DNA of 6,896 nt from Planctomycetaceae bacterium. GTDB lineage: Bacteria; Planctomycetota; Planctomycetia; Pirellulales; Pirellulaceae. This document shows positions 1-6,652 of the stretch, one piece after another. The notes below the pieces were generated by a model that made no database searches, was not told where the DNA came from, and saw only the letters and a list, made by a program, of their open reading frames with translations. Location of the stretch: NCBI GenBank assembly GCA_018658605.1, contig JABHUV010000159.1, positions 1-6,896 on the forward strand, read 5' to 3'. The translations under genes were made by a program, and so were the position numbers. Positions within the stretch are counted from its first letter, which is position 1. Each line of letters starts with the position of its first letter.

Positions 1-2133
1 CATTGCGGGGGGATGATCTACCTTGGTGACAACTGGCCAGAACAATATCGCGGCAAAATGTTTATGTGTAACACGCATGGTAAACGAGTTAACATGGACG
101 CGTTAAGACGCGTAGGAAGCAGTTATACTGCGGAACATGGTCAAGATTTCTTGTTTGCCAATAGCGATTGGTTTAGAGGGGTCGAACTGAAATATGGGCC
201 GGATGGCGGTGTGTTTTTGACGGACTGGACGGACCTCGGTGAGTGTCATGACCGTGATGGAATCCACCGGCAGTCTGGTCGAATTTATAAGATAACCTAT
301 GGCAAGCCAAGTCGTTTGGCCGCTTTCGATTTGCAAGACTTATCAACCCCCGAATTGATTGAGTTGCAGAACCATAAAAATGATTGGTTTGTTCGTCATG
401 CTCGGCGTATTTTACAAGAACGTGCGGTTGCTGATGGTGATCTACCGACGGCAGTTAGATTGTTAGAGAATAATTTTCGCAAGTCAGTCGATATGACTCG
501 AAAGCTTCGCTTTTTGTGGTGCTTGCACGCCATCGGGCAATCTGGGGCAGTGCTGGAGGATTTGTTGCATGACTCAAGTGAGCATCTGCGTGTGTGGGGA
601 GTGCGGTTGTTGTTTGAAAGTGATTTACCTAAAAAAAATATTGCAAAAGAGTTGGCGAACCTCGCACTGCGGGAAACTTCCGGTCTGGTACGGTTGTATA
701 TCGCTGCGGGCATGGCCAAGGTTCCAAATGCCCTGCGGTGGGCTGTCGCCACGGCATTAGTCGAGAAACTACCCGTCGCTGACGATGAACGGTTACTCGC
801 GATGATTTGGTATGCGATGGAACCGATCGTGTTGCAAGACGCCGGTAAAGCGTTACAGTTTTCGATGTTGTCGGATGCGGCTTTGTTGCAAGAATTTGTC
901 GCGCGTCGGATTACGGTAAGCGCGGTGAGTTACGCGGGTGATTTTGAAAAGCTGATGGCGATCATGGTGCGGCAGCAAGAGACGCTCAATGAAACGCAGT
1001 CGCAAAAAGTATTGCCAATGTTGGTTGGCCTAGGTGTAGGTGTGCGTGGCCAACGGCAAATGGATATGCCAAAATCGTGGCGATCTTTTGTGGACTTGGT
1101 TAGAGTCTCTGGAAACGAAAAGGGACAGCAGTTGGTGCAACAAGTTGGCGCGGTGTTTGGAGACGGCGTGGCGCTGGCACAACTTGTTAGCGTTGCGAGA
1201 AATAAGGACTTGGCTGCAGAGGTGCGGAGCACGGCGGTTAATTCTTTGGTATCCGCAGCGGGCGACGGAGTCGGAATTGAATTAAAAATACCGGAGTTGC
1301 TGCAAGAGATGATTGGTGACCGCGCAGTGCAGATGGCAGCGATTCGTGGTTTGAGGCGTTTCGACCATGTGCAAACCCCCAAATTGTTACTGGGCAAATA
1401 TGCCTCGCTAGATAAACCTCTAAAAAATGCTGTTATCGACACACTTAGCTCACGAGAGAATTATGCATACGAATTGTTAGCTGCACTTGAAACAGGGCGT
1501 GTGCCGCGAGAACATGTTACGTCTCAACAAGCACGGCAGATTTCAAATATTAATAGTGCTGAGTTAACAGAGAAGTTGTCGGAACTGTGGGGAGCGGTGC
1601 AGACTAGCAGTGAAGAACAGTTAAAAAAAATATCACGGATTAAAGCAATGCTAGCAAGTCAGAGCGCTGTGCGCCCTGACTTGAGCCAAGGTAGAGCCAT
1701 TTACAAACAACGATGCGCGAGCTGCCACAAGTTATTTGGTGATGGTGAAAAAATTGGACCGGATTTAACTGGTTCTGGACGTGCGAATATCGATTATGCT
1801 TTACAAAATGTTGTGACGCCCAGTGCCGTCGTTGCTGCAGGGTTCCAAGTTAGTGTGATTGTGACTGTTGCTGGACGTATAGTGACGGGCGTGGTTAGGC
1901 TGGAGTCAGAACAGGTCTTGTTAGTTCAAACCGATAAAGAAGAAATACGGCTACCCGTATCTGAGGTTGATGAGATACGTAAATCGAAACAATCTTTGAT
2001 GCCCGAGAACCTGCTCAAGGATTTAACGGACGAGCAAATAAGAAATCTGATTGCTTATCTTGCGAGCCCAGTACAGGTGCCAGTTAGTGCTGAAGATGAT
2101 ACAACGGATGCTAAAGATATAGCAGACAAATAA
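1..2133 (+). CDS. PVC-type membrane-bound dehydrogenase / HEAT-repeat / cytochrome c protein (5' partial)
   Basis: The reading frame is open from base 1 (His-Cys-Gly-Gly before the Met at 13), so the ATG at 13 is internal and the gene starts outside the window; 710 codons are present. Residues 1 to about 100 are the end of the propeller-like 'putative membrane-bound dehydrogenase' domain of Pirellula/Verrucomicrobium proteins (TIGR02604 type), with IYLGDNWPEQYRGK, GPDGG (66-70) and DWTD (75-78). About 120-540 is Leu/Ala-rich and helical, resembling HEAT repeats. The C-terminus matches the TIGR02603-type heme domain: CASCH (572-576) for covalent heme c, then IGPDLTG, a short beta-rich stretch, and SLMPENL with Met667 as likely axial ligand, then an acidic tail. 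Family members are thought to be exported redox proteins; the substrate is unknown. The N-terminal signal lies outside the window. It probably leads the operon with the sulfatases, 27 bases upstream of the next start. Family assignment is firm; the dehydrogenase activity is only a family label. Confidence 0.9.
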   Translation, partial: HCGGMIYLGDNWPEQYRGKMFMCNTHGKRVNMDALRRVGSSYTAEHGQDFLFANSDWFRGVELKYGPDGGVFLTDWTDLGECHDRDGIHRQSGRIYKITYGKPSRLAAFDLQDLSTPELIELQNHKNDWFVRHARRILQERAVADGDLPTAVRLLENNFRKSVDMTRKLRFLWCLHAIGQSGAVLEDLLHDSSEHLRVWGVRLLFESDLPKKNIAKELANLALRETSGLVRLYIAAGMAKVPNALRWAVATALVEKLPVADDERLLAMIWYAMEPIVLQDAGKALQFSMLSDAALLQEFVARRITVSAVSYAGDFEKLMAIMVRQQETLNETQSQKVLPMLVGLGVGVRGQRQMDMPKSWRSFVDLVRVSGNEKGQQLVQQVGAVFGDGVALAQLVSVARNKDLAAEVRSTAVNSLVSAAGDGVGIELKIPELLQEMIGDRAVQMAAIRGLRRFDHVQTPKLLLGKYASLDKPLKNAVIDTLSSRENYAYELLAALETGRVPREHVTSQQARQISNINSAELTEKLSELWGAVQTSSEEQLKKISRIKAMLASQSAVRPDLSQGRAIYKQRCASCHKLFGDGEKIGPDLTGSGRANIDYALQNVVTPSAVVAAGFQVSVIVTVAGRIVTGVVRLESEQVLLVQTDKEEIRLPVSEVDEIRKSKQSLMPENLLKDLTDEQIRNLIAYLASPVQVPVSAEDDTTDAKDIADK

Positions 2134-2153
2134 TTTAGACGAGTTTTGTTAAC

Positions 2154-2157
2154 GGAG
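2154..2157 (+). promoter_or_regulatory. Shine-Dalgarno deciding the start of the first sulfatase
   Basis: GGAG lies 3 bases before the ATG at 2161 and 6 bases before the ATG at 2164. The second ATG therefore has the more usual spacing, but either gives the same signal peptide plus or minus one Met. The motif sits inside a longer open frame beginning with TTG at 2146, which has no comparable ribosome binding site and is less likely to be used. Confidence 0.65.
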
Positions 2158-2160
2158 TTT

Positions 2161-3669
2161 ATGATGAAGTTAATCGGAAGAATAGTAACGATTTGGATTT
2201 TAGGTTGTTTGTTTTGTAATGTCGCGTGGGGCGAAACGAAGCGATCTGCCAAGAGTCCGAACATAGTTTTCATCATGGCTGACGACCTCGGCTCGGGCGA
2301 TTTGGGGTGCTATAACTCTGATAGCAAGATCCCCACGCCTCATATGGATGCGATCGCCTCAGGGGGAATGCGATTTACGGATGCTCATTCACCATCGGCC
2401 GTTTGCTCGCCGACTCGCTACGGCGTGTTGACGGGTCGCTATGCATGGCGGGGAAGACTCAAGAGTGGAGTAGGTTGGGGCTACAGTCGCTTGCTTATCG
2501 AACCTGAACGGGCGACCGTAGCTAGTTTATTGAAAGCTCAGGGCTATAACACTGCTTGTGTGGGCAAGTGGCATTTAGGGTTTCAGCTACCGAATCTCGC
2601 CGCCAAGGACTATCCAGCAGCGAACGTCGTATTACCCAAAACACATCCGCATGCGGTTGACTATTTTAAACCGCTGGCTCCCGGACCTAATGCGTTGGGT
2701 TTTGATTATTTCTATGGCATTCCTGCATCACTTGATATGAATCCGTATGTCTTTGTCGAGAACGAAAAACCGATAACCCTGCCAACTGGTATGGTGGAGA
2801 AATCAGCTCATCGAAGGCAAAACGGTGGCGGCATGTGGCGCGGCGGCGATGCAGCTCCAGATTTCAAGCACGTTGACGTATTGCCGTTTGTGACGGAAAA
2901 AGCGGTGTCTTGGATTGATAAGCAGAGTGGGAGGAAACCGTTCTTTCTCTATTTCCCGCTGTCGGCTCCGCATACTCCGTGGGTGCCAACGGCAAATTTC
3001 AAAGGAAAAGCGAAAGCAGGTTACTACGGCGATTTTGTGAACCAATGTGATCACGTGATCGGTGAAATAGTGTCCGCGTTAAAGCCGGGGGGGCATCTGG
3101 AGAACACATTGTTGATCGTGACGAGTGACAATGGCTCACATTGGGTGCCTGGTGACATTCCGAAATATAGCCACCGCGCCAATTTGCACTACCGTGGACA
3201 GAAAGCGGATATATGGGAAGGTGGTCACCGCGTGCCCTTCTTGGTTCATTGGCCTGCACAAGTTGCAGCGAGCACGGTGAGCGACCAGACGATATGCTTG
3301 ACGGACCTAATGGCTACAGCGTTAGACGTACTGGGGGAATCGTTACCCACGGGTGCCGGTCAGGATAGTTATAGTTTCCTAGCTGCACTGACTCAAACCA
3401 AACGGCCATCCGAGCGGTTGGTTACTATTCATCACTCAGTCAACGGTACTTTCGCAATTCGTAAGGGCGATTGGAAATTGATACCTGACAATCTTGGATC
3501 GGGCGGCTTTAGTGCCCCGCGGATTGTAAAGCCAAAAGAAGATGATCCTAGCGGACAATTGTACAACTTACGTACGGACCCGAGCGAGACAATAAACGTG
3601 TGGCAAGACAATCCAAAAATTGTTGAAGAGCTACAAACTGAATTACAACGCATGCGGCAGGGGAGCTAA
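2161..3669 (+). CDS. Secreted Cys-type sulfatase, arylsulfatase A-like (S1 family)
   Basis: A formylglycine-dependent hydrolase of sulfate esters, 502 residues from the ATG at 2161 (501 from 2164), a normal length for the family. Residues 1-24 form a Sec signal peptide (Lys3, Arg7, hydrophobic core, probable cleavage after AWG), so it acts in the periplasm or outside. The metal-binding Asp pair is D41-D42 in MADDLG. The first sulfatase signature is CSPTR with Cys82 as the residue converted to formylglycine, followed by LTGRY. The second signature is GYNTACVGKWHLG with Lys136 and His138. Further active-site positions are His271 (APHTPW), Asp323-Asn324 (SDNG) and Lys348 before the EGGHRVP block. 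All expected catalytic residues are present, so the gene looks intact. It resembles arylsulfatase A / N-acetylgalactosamine-6-sulfatase proteins common in planctomycetes; the sugar and position attacked cannot be inferred. Its stop codon abuts the next sulfatase start, so the two are probably translationally coupled. Confidence 0.93.
   Translation: MMKLIGRIVTIWILGCLFCNVAWGETKRSAKSPNIVFIMADDLGSGDLGCYNSDSKIPTPHMDAIASGGMRFTDAHSPSAVCSPTRYGVLTGRYAWRGRLKSGVGWGYSRLLIEPERATVASLLKAQGYNTACVGKWHLGFQLPNLAAKDYPAANVVLPKTHPHAVDYFKPLAPGPNALGFDYFYGIPASLDMNPYVFVENEKPITLPTGMVEKSAHRRQNGGGMWRGGDAAPDFKHVDVLPFVTEKAVSWIDKQSGRKPFFLYFPLSAPHTPWVPTANFKGKAKAGYYGDFVNQCDHVIGEIVSALKPGGHLENTLLIVTSDNGSHWVPGDIPKYSHRANLHYRGQKADIWEGGHRVPFLVHWPAQVAASTVSDQTICLTDLMATALDVLGESLPTGAGQDSYSFLAALTQTKRPSERLVTIHHSVNGTFAIRKGDWKLIPDNLGSGGFSAPRIVKPKEDDPSGQLYNLRTDPSETINVWQDNPKIVEELQTELQRMRQGS
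3659..3665 (+). promoter_or_regulatory. Shine-Dalgarno for the second sulfatase, inside the end of the first
   Basis: AGGGGAG lies in the last codons of the upstream sulfatase gene, 4 bases before the ATG at 3670 and 7 before the ATG at 3673. The junction reads TAA-ATG-ATG with no intergenic base. This supports translational coupling, and the spacing slightly favours the second ATG. Confidence 0.7.
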
Positions 3670-5169
3670 ATGATGACCATTAAATATCCGAGGGCATTTC
3701 AACTATTGGTGTTGGTAGTTTTAGGGAGCTTGCTGCCGCGTGTTGTGTGTTCAGCCGAAACACGTATTCAGTCGTCCAAGCCTAACGTTTTATTTTTGAT
3801 TTGTGACGATTTGAATTGCGATATGAGCACTTATGGTCATCCTACAGTACAGACTCCGAACATTGATCGTTTGGCAGCCCGTGGCGTTCGATTTGAGAAT
3901 GCTCACTGTCAGTTTCCGTTGTGTGGGCCTTCTCGTATTTCGTTTATGACGGGGATGTATCCAGACCAAACGTTAGTTCACAGAAATTCAATTTACGTTC
4001 GAGAACACACGCCGAATGTACTAACGATTCCGCAAGTGTTTCGTTCGGCGGGTTACTTTGCAACTCGTATCGGTAAAATATATCATTACAACGTGCCGCG
4101 ACATGTTGGTACTAGTGGTCATGATGATCCCTATTCGTGGAATCAAGTGTTCAATCCGCGAGGCCGCGATAAGGAGGAAGAGCATTTGATTTTTTCGTTG
4201 CGCAAAAACACCTTTGGTGGCACGTTGAGTTGGCTGGCAGCGGAGGGAACGGACGCCGAGCAAACGGATGGGATAGCTGCATCGATAACGGTTGAGAGAT
4301 TAAGGAAACATGCTGCGGAGAAAACTCCGTTCTTTATGGCCGTCGGACTGTATCGTCCTCACACACCTTATGTGGCTCCCAAAAAGTATTTTGAAATGTA
4401 CCCCGCCAAAAAGATCAATGTTCCACAAATATCAGAGGGTTATTACGAAACACTTCCTAAACCGGCGGTCACTTCAATTACTCGGAAGAAAGATCAAATC
4501 AATTTGTCCGATGATCTCGCACAAAAAGCCATTCAAGCTTACTACGCATCGATTACCTTTGCGGATGCACAACTCGGAATTATTCTGCAGACTTTGGAGC
4601 AGACTGGTTTGGCCGAAAATACGATTGTTGTTTTTACTTCCGACCATGGCTATCACATGGGTGAGCATCGTCATTATCAGAAAACGACGCTTTTCGAAAA
4701 TGCGACTCGAGTCCCATTGGTAATCGCGGGACCAGGCGTTTCGGAGTTTGGAAAAGTGGCAGCGGGACCTGTCGAAATGGTTGATATTTATCCAACCCTA
4801 ACAGCTTTAGCTGGACTCGATACGCCGGCTGCTGTGTCTGGCAAAAGCCTTGCTCCGATGTTGGCAGATGTATCTCGCAGCGTACGCCAAGCCGCGTTTA
4901 CTCAATTCGGAACGGGGTATAGCATTCGAACCGACCGGTATCGTTATACGCATTGGGGACCGGATGGAAGTTTGGGAGCGGAGTTGTACGACCATCATAC
5001 CGACAGTGCGGAAATGGTCAACTTAGCGACTCATCGAGCTGCTGCGGCGGTTGTTAAAGAACTTTCAGCATTGTTGAAATCTCGTATTGACCAAGCGAGT
5101 GTACCGCCAAAAGGTGTGCGCCAAATTCATTTTGAAAATAAACGCGCTGTTCCGCAGCCCAACCCATAA
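3670..5169 (+). CDS. Secreted Cys-type sulfatase, iduronate-2-sulfatase-like
   Basis: A second formylglycine sulfatase, 499 residues, of a different subfamily from its upstream neighbour. Residues 1-29 are a Sec signal peptide with likely cleavage after VCSA. Asp46-Asp47 (ICDDLN) begin the metal site. CGPSR carries Cys85, the formylglycine precursor, followed by ISFMTG. GKIYH provides Lys136 and His139; RPHTPY carries His231; SDHGYHMGEH carries Asp325-His326; Lys338 precedes ENATRVPL. The RPHTPY block, the SDHG...GEH block and the late YSIRTDRYRYT segment (just after 4917) are the landmarks of iduronate-2-sulfatase-type enzymes, including the human one. In planctomycetes, members of this branch are numerous and most probably act on algal or other sulfated polysaccharides rather than animal glycosaminoglycans, so the name is structural, not a substrate claim. 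The short C-terminus rich in Lys, Arg and Pro shows no anchor or sorting domain. It is followed after 32 bases by the oxidoreductase gene. Confidence 0.93.
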   Translation: MMTIKYPRAFQLLVLVVLGSLLPRVVCSAETRIQSSKPNVLFLICDDLNCDMSTYGHPTVQTPNIDRLAARGVRFENAHCQFPLCGPSRISFMTGMYPDQTLVHRNSIYVREHTPNVLTIPQVFRSAGYFATRIGKIYHYNVPRHVGTSGHDDPYSWNQVFNPRGRDKEEEHLIFSLRKNTFGGTLSWLAAEGTDAEQTDGIAASITVERLRKHAAEKTPFFMAVGLYRPHTPYVAPKKYFEMYPAKKINVPQISEGYYETLPKPAVTSITRKKDQINLSDDLAQKAIQAYYASITFADAQLGIILQTLEQTGLAENTIVVFTSDHGYHMGEHRHYQKTTLFENATRVPLVIAGPGVSEFGKVAAGPVEMVDIYPTLTALAGLDTPAAVSGKSLAPMLADVSRSVRQAAFTQFGTGYSIRTDRYRYTHWGPDGSLGAELYDHHTDSAEMVNLATHRAAAAVVKELSALLKSRIDQASVPPKGVRQIHFENKRAVPQPNP

Positions 5170-5186
5170 CCACCCTGAATAAACAA

Positions 5187-5192
5187 AAGGAG
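5187..5192 (+). promoter_or_regulatory. Shine-Dalgarno of the oxidoreductase gene
   Basis: AAGGAG lies 9 bases before the ATG at 5202 in the 32-base gap after the second sulfatase. It is the strongest ribosome binding site in the window and fixes this start. No terminator-like hairpin is visible in the gap, so read-through from the sulfatases is likely. Confidence 0.8.
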
Positions 5193-5201
5193 TCAATACT
5201 A

Positions 5202-6527
5202 ATGGCACAGTTAGATCAATCACGACGGCGTTTACTGAAGCAGACTACAGCAATTGGGTTGTTTACGATTCTGCCTTCCGGACTGCTGGCGGCGGCGCCT
5301 AACAGTCGCCTGCAGACGGCACACGTCGGTGTTGGTGGTATGGGGGCGGCGGACTTGCGGAGTGTGTCATCGCATACAAGTGTCGCGGTGTTCGGATTGT
5401 GTGATGTTGATCAAGCGAGATTGAAAAGTGCTAATAAATTACATGCCGCGGCGAAAACGTATTCGGATTACCGTGAAATGATTGCTGAATTGGGAGATCA
5501 GATTGATGCGGTGGTGGTGTCAACGCCTGACCATACTCATGCGCCTGCGGCGATGACCGCTTTGAATGCTGGTAAGCCAGTTTATTGCCAAAAGCCGTTG
5601 ACGCACACTGTTTTTGAAGCTCGACAGTTACGCAAAATGGCTAAGAAGGCTGGCGTGCCTACGCAGATGGGAGTCCAAGGTCATTCCGGGGCAATCTATC
5701 GTAAGGCTGTTAAAATTGTTCAATCTGGCGTGCTGGGACCCGTCTCGGAAGTGTACGCATGGTCGTTCAAAAATTGGGGTGATGACCGTACTGAATTACC
5801 GACCTCCGAAAAGGCTCCCGCAAATCTGGATTGGAACCGTTGGTTGGGTACGGCTATGGAACGTGGTTTCGTTCCGGGCATTTATCATCCTAGGGATTGG
5901 CGCAAGCAGATCGATTTCGGCACGGGTACGCTTGGCGATATGGGAATACATATCTTTGACACGCCTTATACCGCTCTAGAACTGGGCAGTCCGCTAACAG
6001 TAAAAACAACGTGTCGTAATCCTACGGGGATCGGGCACCCTGAAAAAAACCGAGTGGAATATGTTTTCCCGGGTACAAAATATACGACGAACACCTTGCG
6101 TTGGACTTGGTCGGACGGTGATTTTGCGCCACCAACGCCAAAACGATTGGGGTTGCCGGAAGATTTTGAGTTGCCGAATCAAGGTTCATATTTTGTGGGA
6201 GAGCGGGGCGGCATGCTATTACCGCACATTGCCGAGCCCCGTTTGTTTCCCGAAGACGCATTTGTTGATTACAAGATGCCAATTGTCGAAGAGGGAAATC
6301 ACTATCACCAATGGGTTGATGCTTGTTTGGGAAAAGGCCAGACAAGTGCCGACTTTAGTTACGCGAGTGCGCTCACAGAAGCGTTATTATTGGGTGTGGT
6401 TGCAAATCGTTTTCCAAGTGTTGAGCTTCAATGGAATGCTCGCTCTGGCAAGGTCACCAATGTACCTGCCGCGAATGAATTATTAAGAGACAATTATCGC
6501 GACGGCTTTGCGGTAGATAATCTTTGA
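5202..6527 (+). CDS. Tat-exported Gfo/Idh/MocA family oxidoreductase
   Basis: An NAD(P)-dependent oxidoreductase of the glucose-fructose oxidoreductase / inositol dehydrogenase / MocA family, 441 residues. The N-terminus has a twin-arginine motif SRRRLLK (7-13), a hydrophobic stretch and AAA (30-32) before the mature domain, so it should be exported folded with bound cofactor. The Rossmann fold begins at GVGGMG (43-48); CDVD follows the next strand and STPDHTHAP is the usual loop before the catalytic region. The EKP motif is read here as Gln130-Lys131-Pro132, keeping the Lys. GDMGIH places Asp246 and His250 at the sugar-binding positions, after a DWRKQIDFG block typical of planctomycete paralogues. 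The C-terminal part (NHYHQWVDACLGKG) is also typical of them. The likely substrate is a sugar or sugar derivative, unknown here; the adjacent sulfatases suggest one released from a sulfated glycan. It is probably the last gene of the operon. Confidence 0.92.
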   Translation: MAQLDQSRRRLLKQTTAIGLFTILPSGLLAAAPNSRLQTAHVGVGGMGAADLRSVSSHTSVAVFGLCDVDQARLKSANKLHAAAKTYSDYREMIAELGDQIDAVVVSTPDHTHAPAAMTALNAGKPVYCQKPLTHTVFEARQLRKMAKKAGVPTQMGVQGHSGAIYRKAVKIVQSGVLGPVSEVYAWSFKNWGDDRTELPTSEKAPANLDWNRWLGTAMERGFVPGIYHPRDWRKQIDFGTGTLGDMGIHIFDTPYTALELGSPLTVKTTCRNPTGIGHPEKNRVEYVFPGTKYTTNTLRWTWSDGDFAPPTPKRLGLPEDFELPNQGSYFVGERGGMLLPHIAEPRLFPEDAFVDYKMPIVEEGNHYHQWVDACLGKGQTSADFSYASALTEALLLGVVANRFPSVELQWNARSGKVTNVPAANELLRDNYRDGFAVDNL

Positions 6528-6583
6528 TTATTAACCGTTGGTGCGAAACGCTTGAAAGTCATCGAATTGTGACCATTTGTTCA

Positions 6584-6601
6584 CGTCAATGTTAGTTGAC
6601 G
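6584..6601 (+). promoter_or_regulatory. Perfect 6-bp inverted repeat, candidate operator
   Basis: CGTCAA and TTGACG are exact reverse complements separated by 6 bases (TGTTAG), in the 125-base gap between the oxidoreductase and DUF1501 genes. The right arm also reads as a -35-like hexamer (TTGACG, 6596-6601), with a poor -10 match TTTATT at 6619-6624 after 17 bases. No T-run follows, so it does not look like an intrinsic terminator. A regulator-binding site is possible; a 6-bp dyad can also arise by chance. Confidence 0.3.
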
Positions 6602-6637
6602 AAAGATTTGTGGTTAGATTTATTTACGTATCATCTA

Positions 6638-6643
6638 TATACT
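6638..6643 (+). promoter_or_regulatory. Candidate -10 hexamer upstream of the DUF1501 gene
   Basis: TATACT matches the bacterial -10 consensus at five of six bases and sits in the AT-rich stretch just before the ATG at 6653. No good -35 is found 16-18 bases upstream. If used, transcription would begin about at 6650, leaving almost no leader before 6653, or about 26 bases before the alternative ATG at 6677. Planctomycete promoters are poorly described by the E. coli consensus, so this is tentative. Confidence 0.25.
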
Positions 6644-6652
6644 GATAACACG

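Noticed and set aside
930..1442. Minus-strand open frame of 170 codons inside the dehydrogenase/cytochrome gene.
   Set aside because: It is rich in Ser, Thr, Pro and Cys with no recognisable domain and lies opposite a well-supported gene; it is a shadow frame, as are the other overlapping short frames.
2146..2160. TTG at 2146 as start of the first sulfatase, adding five residues.
   Set aside because: No ribosome binding site precedes it, whereas GGAG at 2154-2157 serves the ATG pair at 2161/2164, and the shorter form begins directly with a normal signal peptide.
2161..2232. Possible lipoprotein signal in the first sulfatase (ILGC, Cys16).
   Set aside because: Leu at -2 fits the lipobox poorly, the hydrophobic core continues past the Cys, and a good signal peptidase I site (AWG) follows.
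4310..4723. Plus-strand open frame of 137 codons inside the second sulfatase.
   Set aside because: Alternate frame over the conserved catalytic region of the sulfatase; composition rich in Arg, Lys and Leu with no motif.
3670..5169. Assigning true iduronate-2-sulfatase activity on animal glycosaminoglycans.
   Set aside because: Conserved blocks place it in that branch, but the branch is broad in marine and soil planctomycetes and substrate-deciding residues cannot be judged by eye.
6536..6551. Intrinsic terminator after the oxidoreductase gene (CGTT...AACG or GCG-AAA-CGC).
   Set aside because: Stems are only 3-4 bp and no T-run follows; no convincing terminator is visible in the gap.
6569..6584. 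GTGA-N8-TCAC as a CRP-type operator.
   Set aside because: CRP sites have a 6-base spacer between TGTGA and TCACA; here the spacer is 8 and the outer bases do not match.
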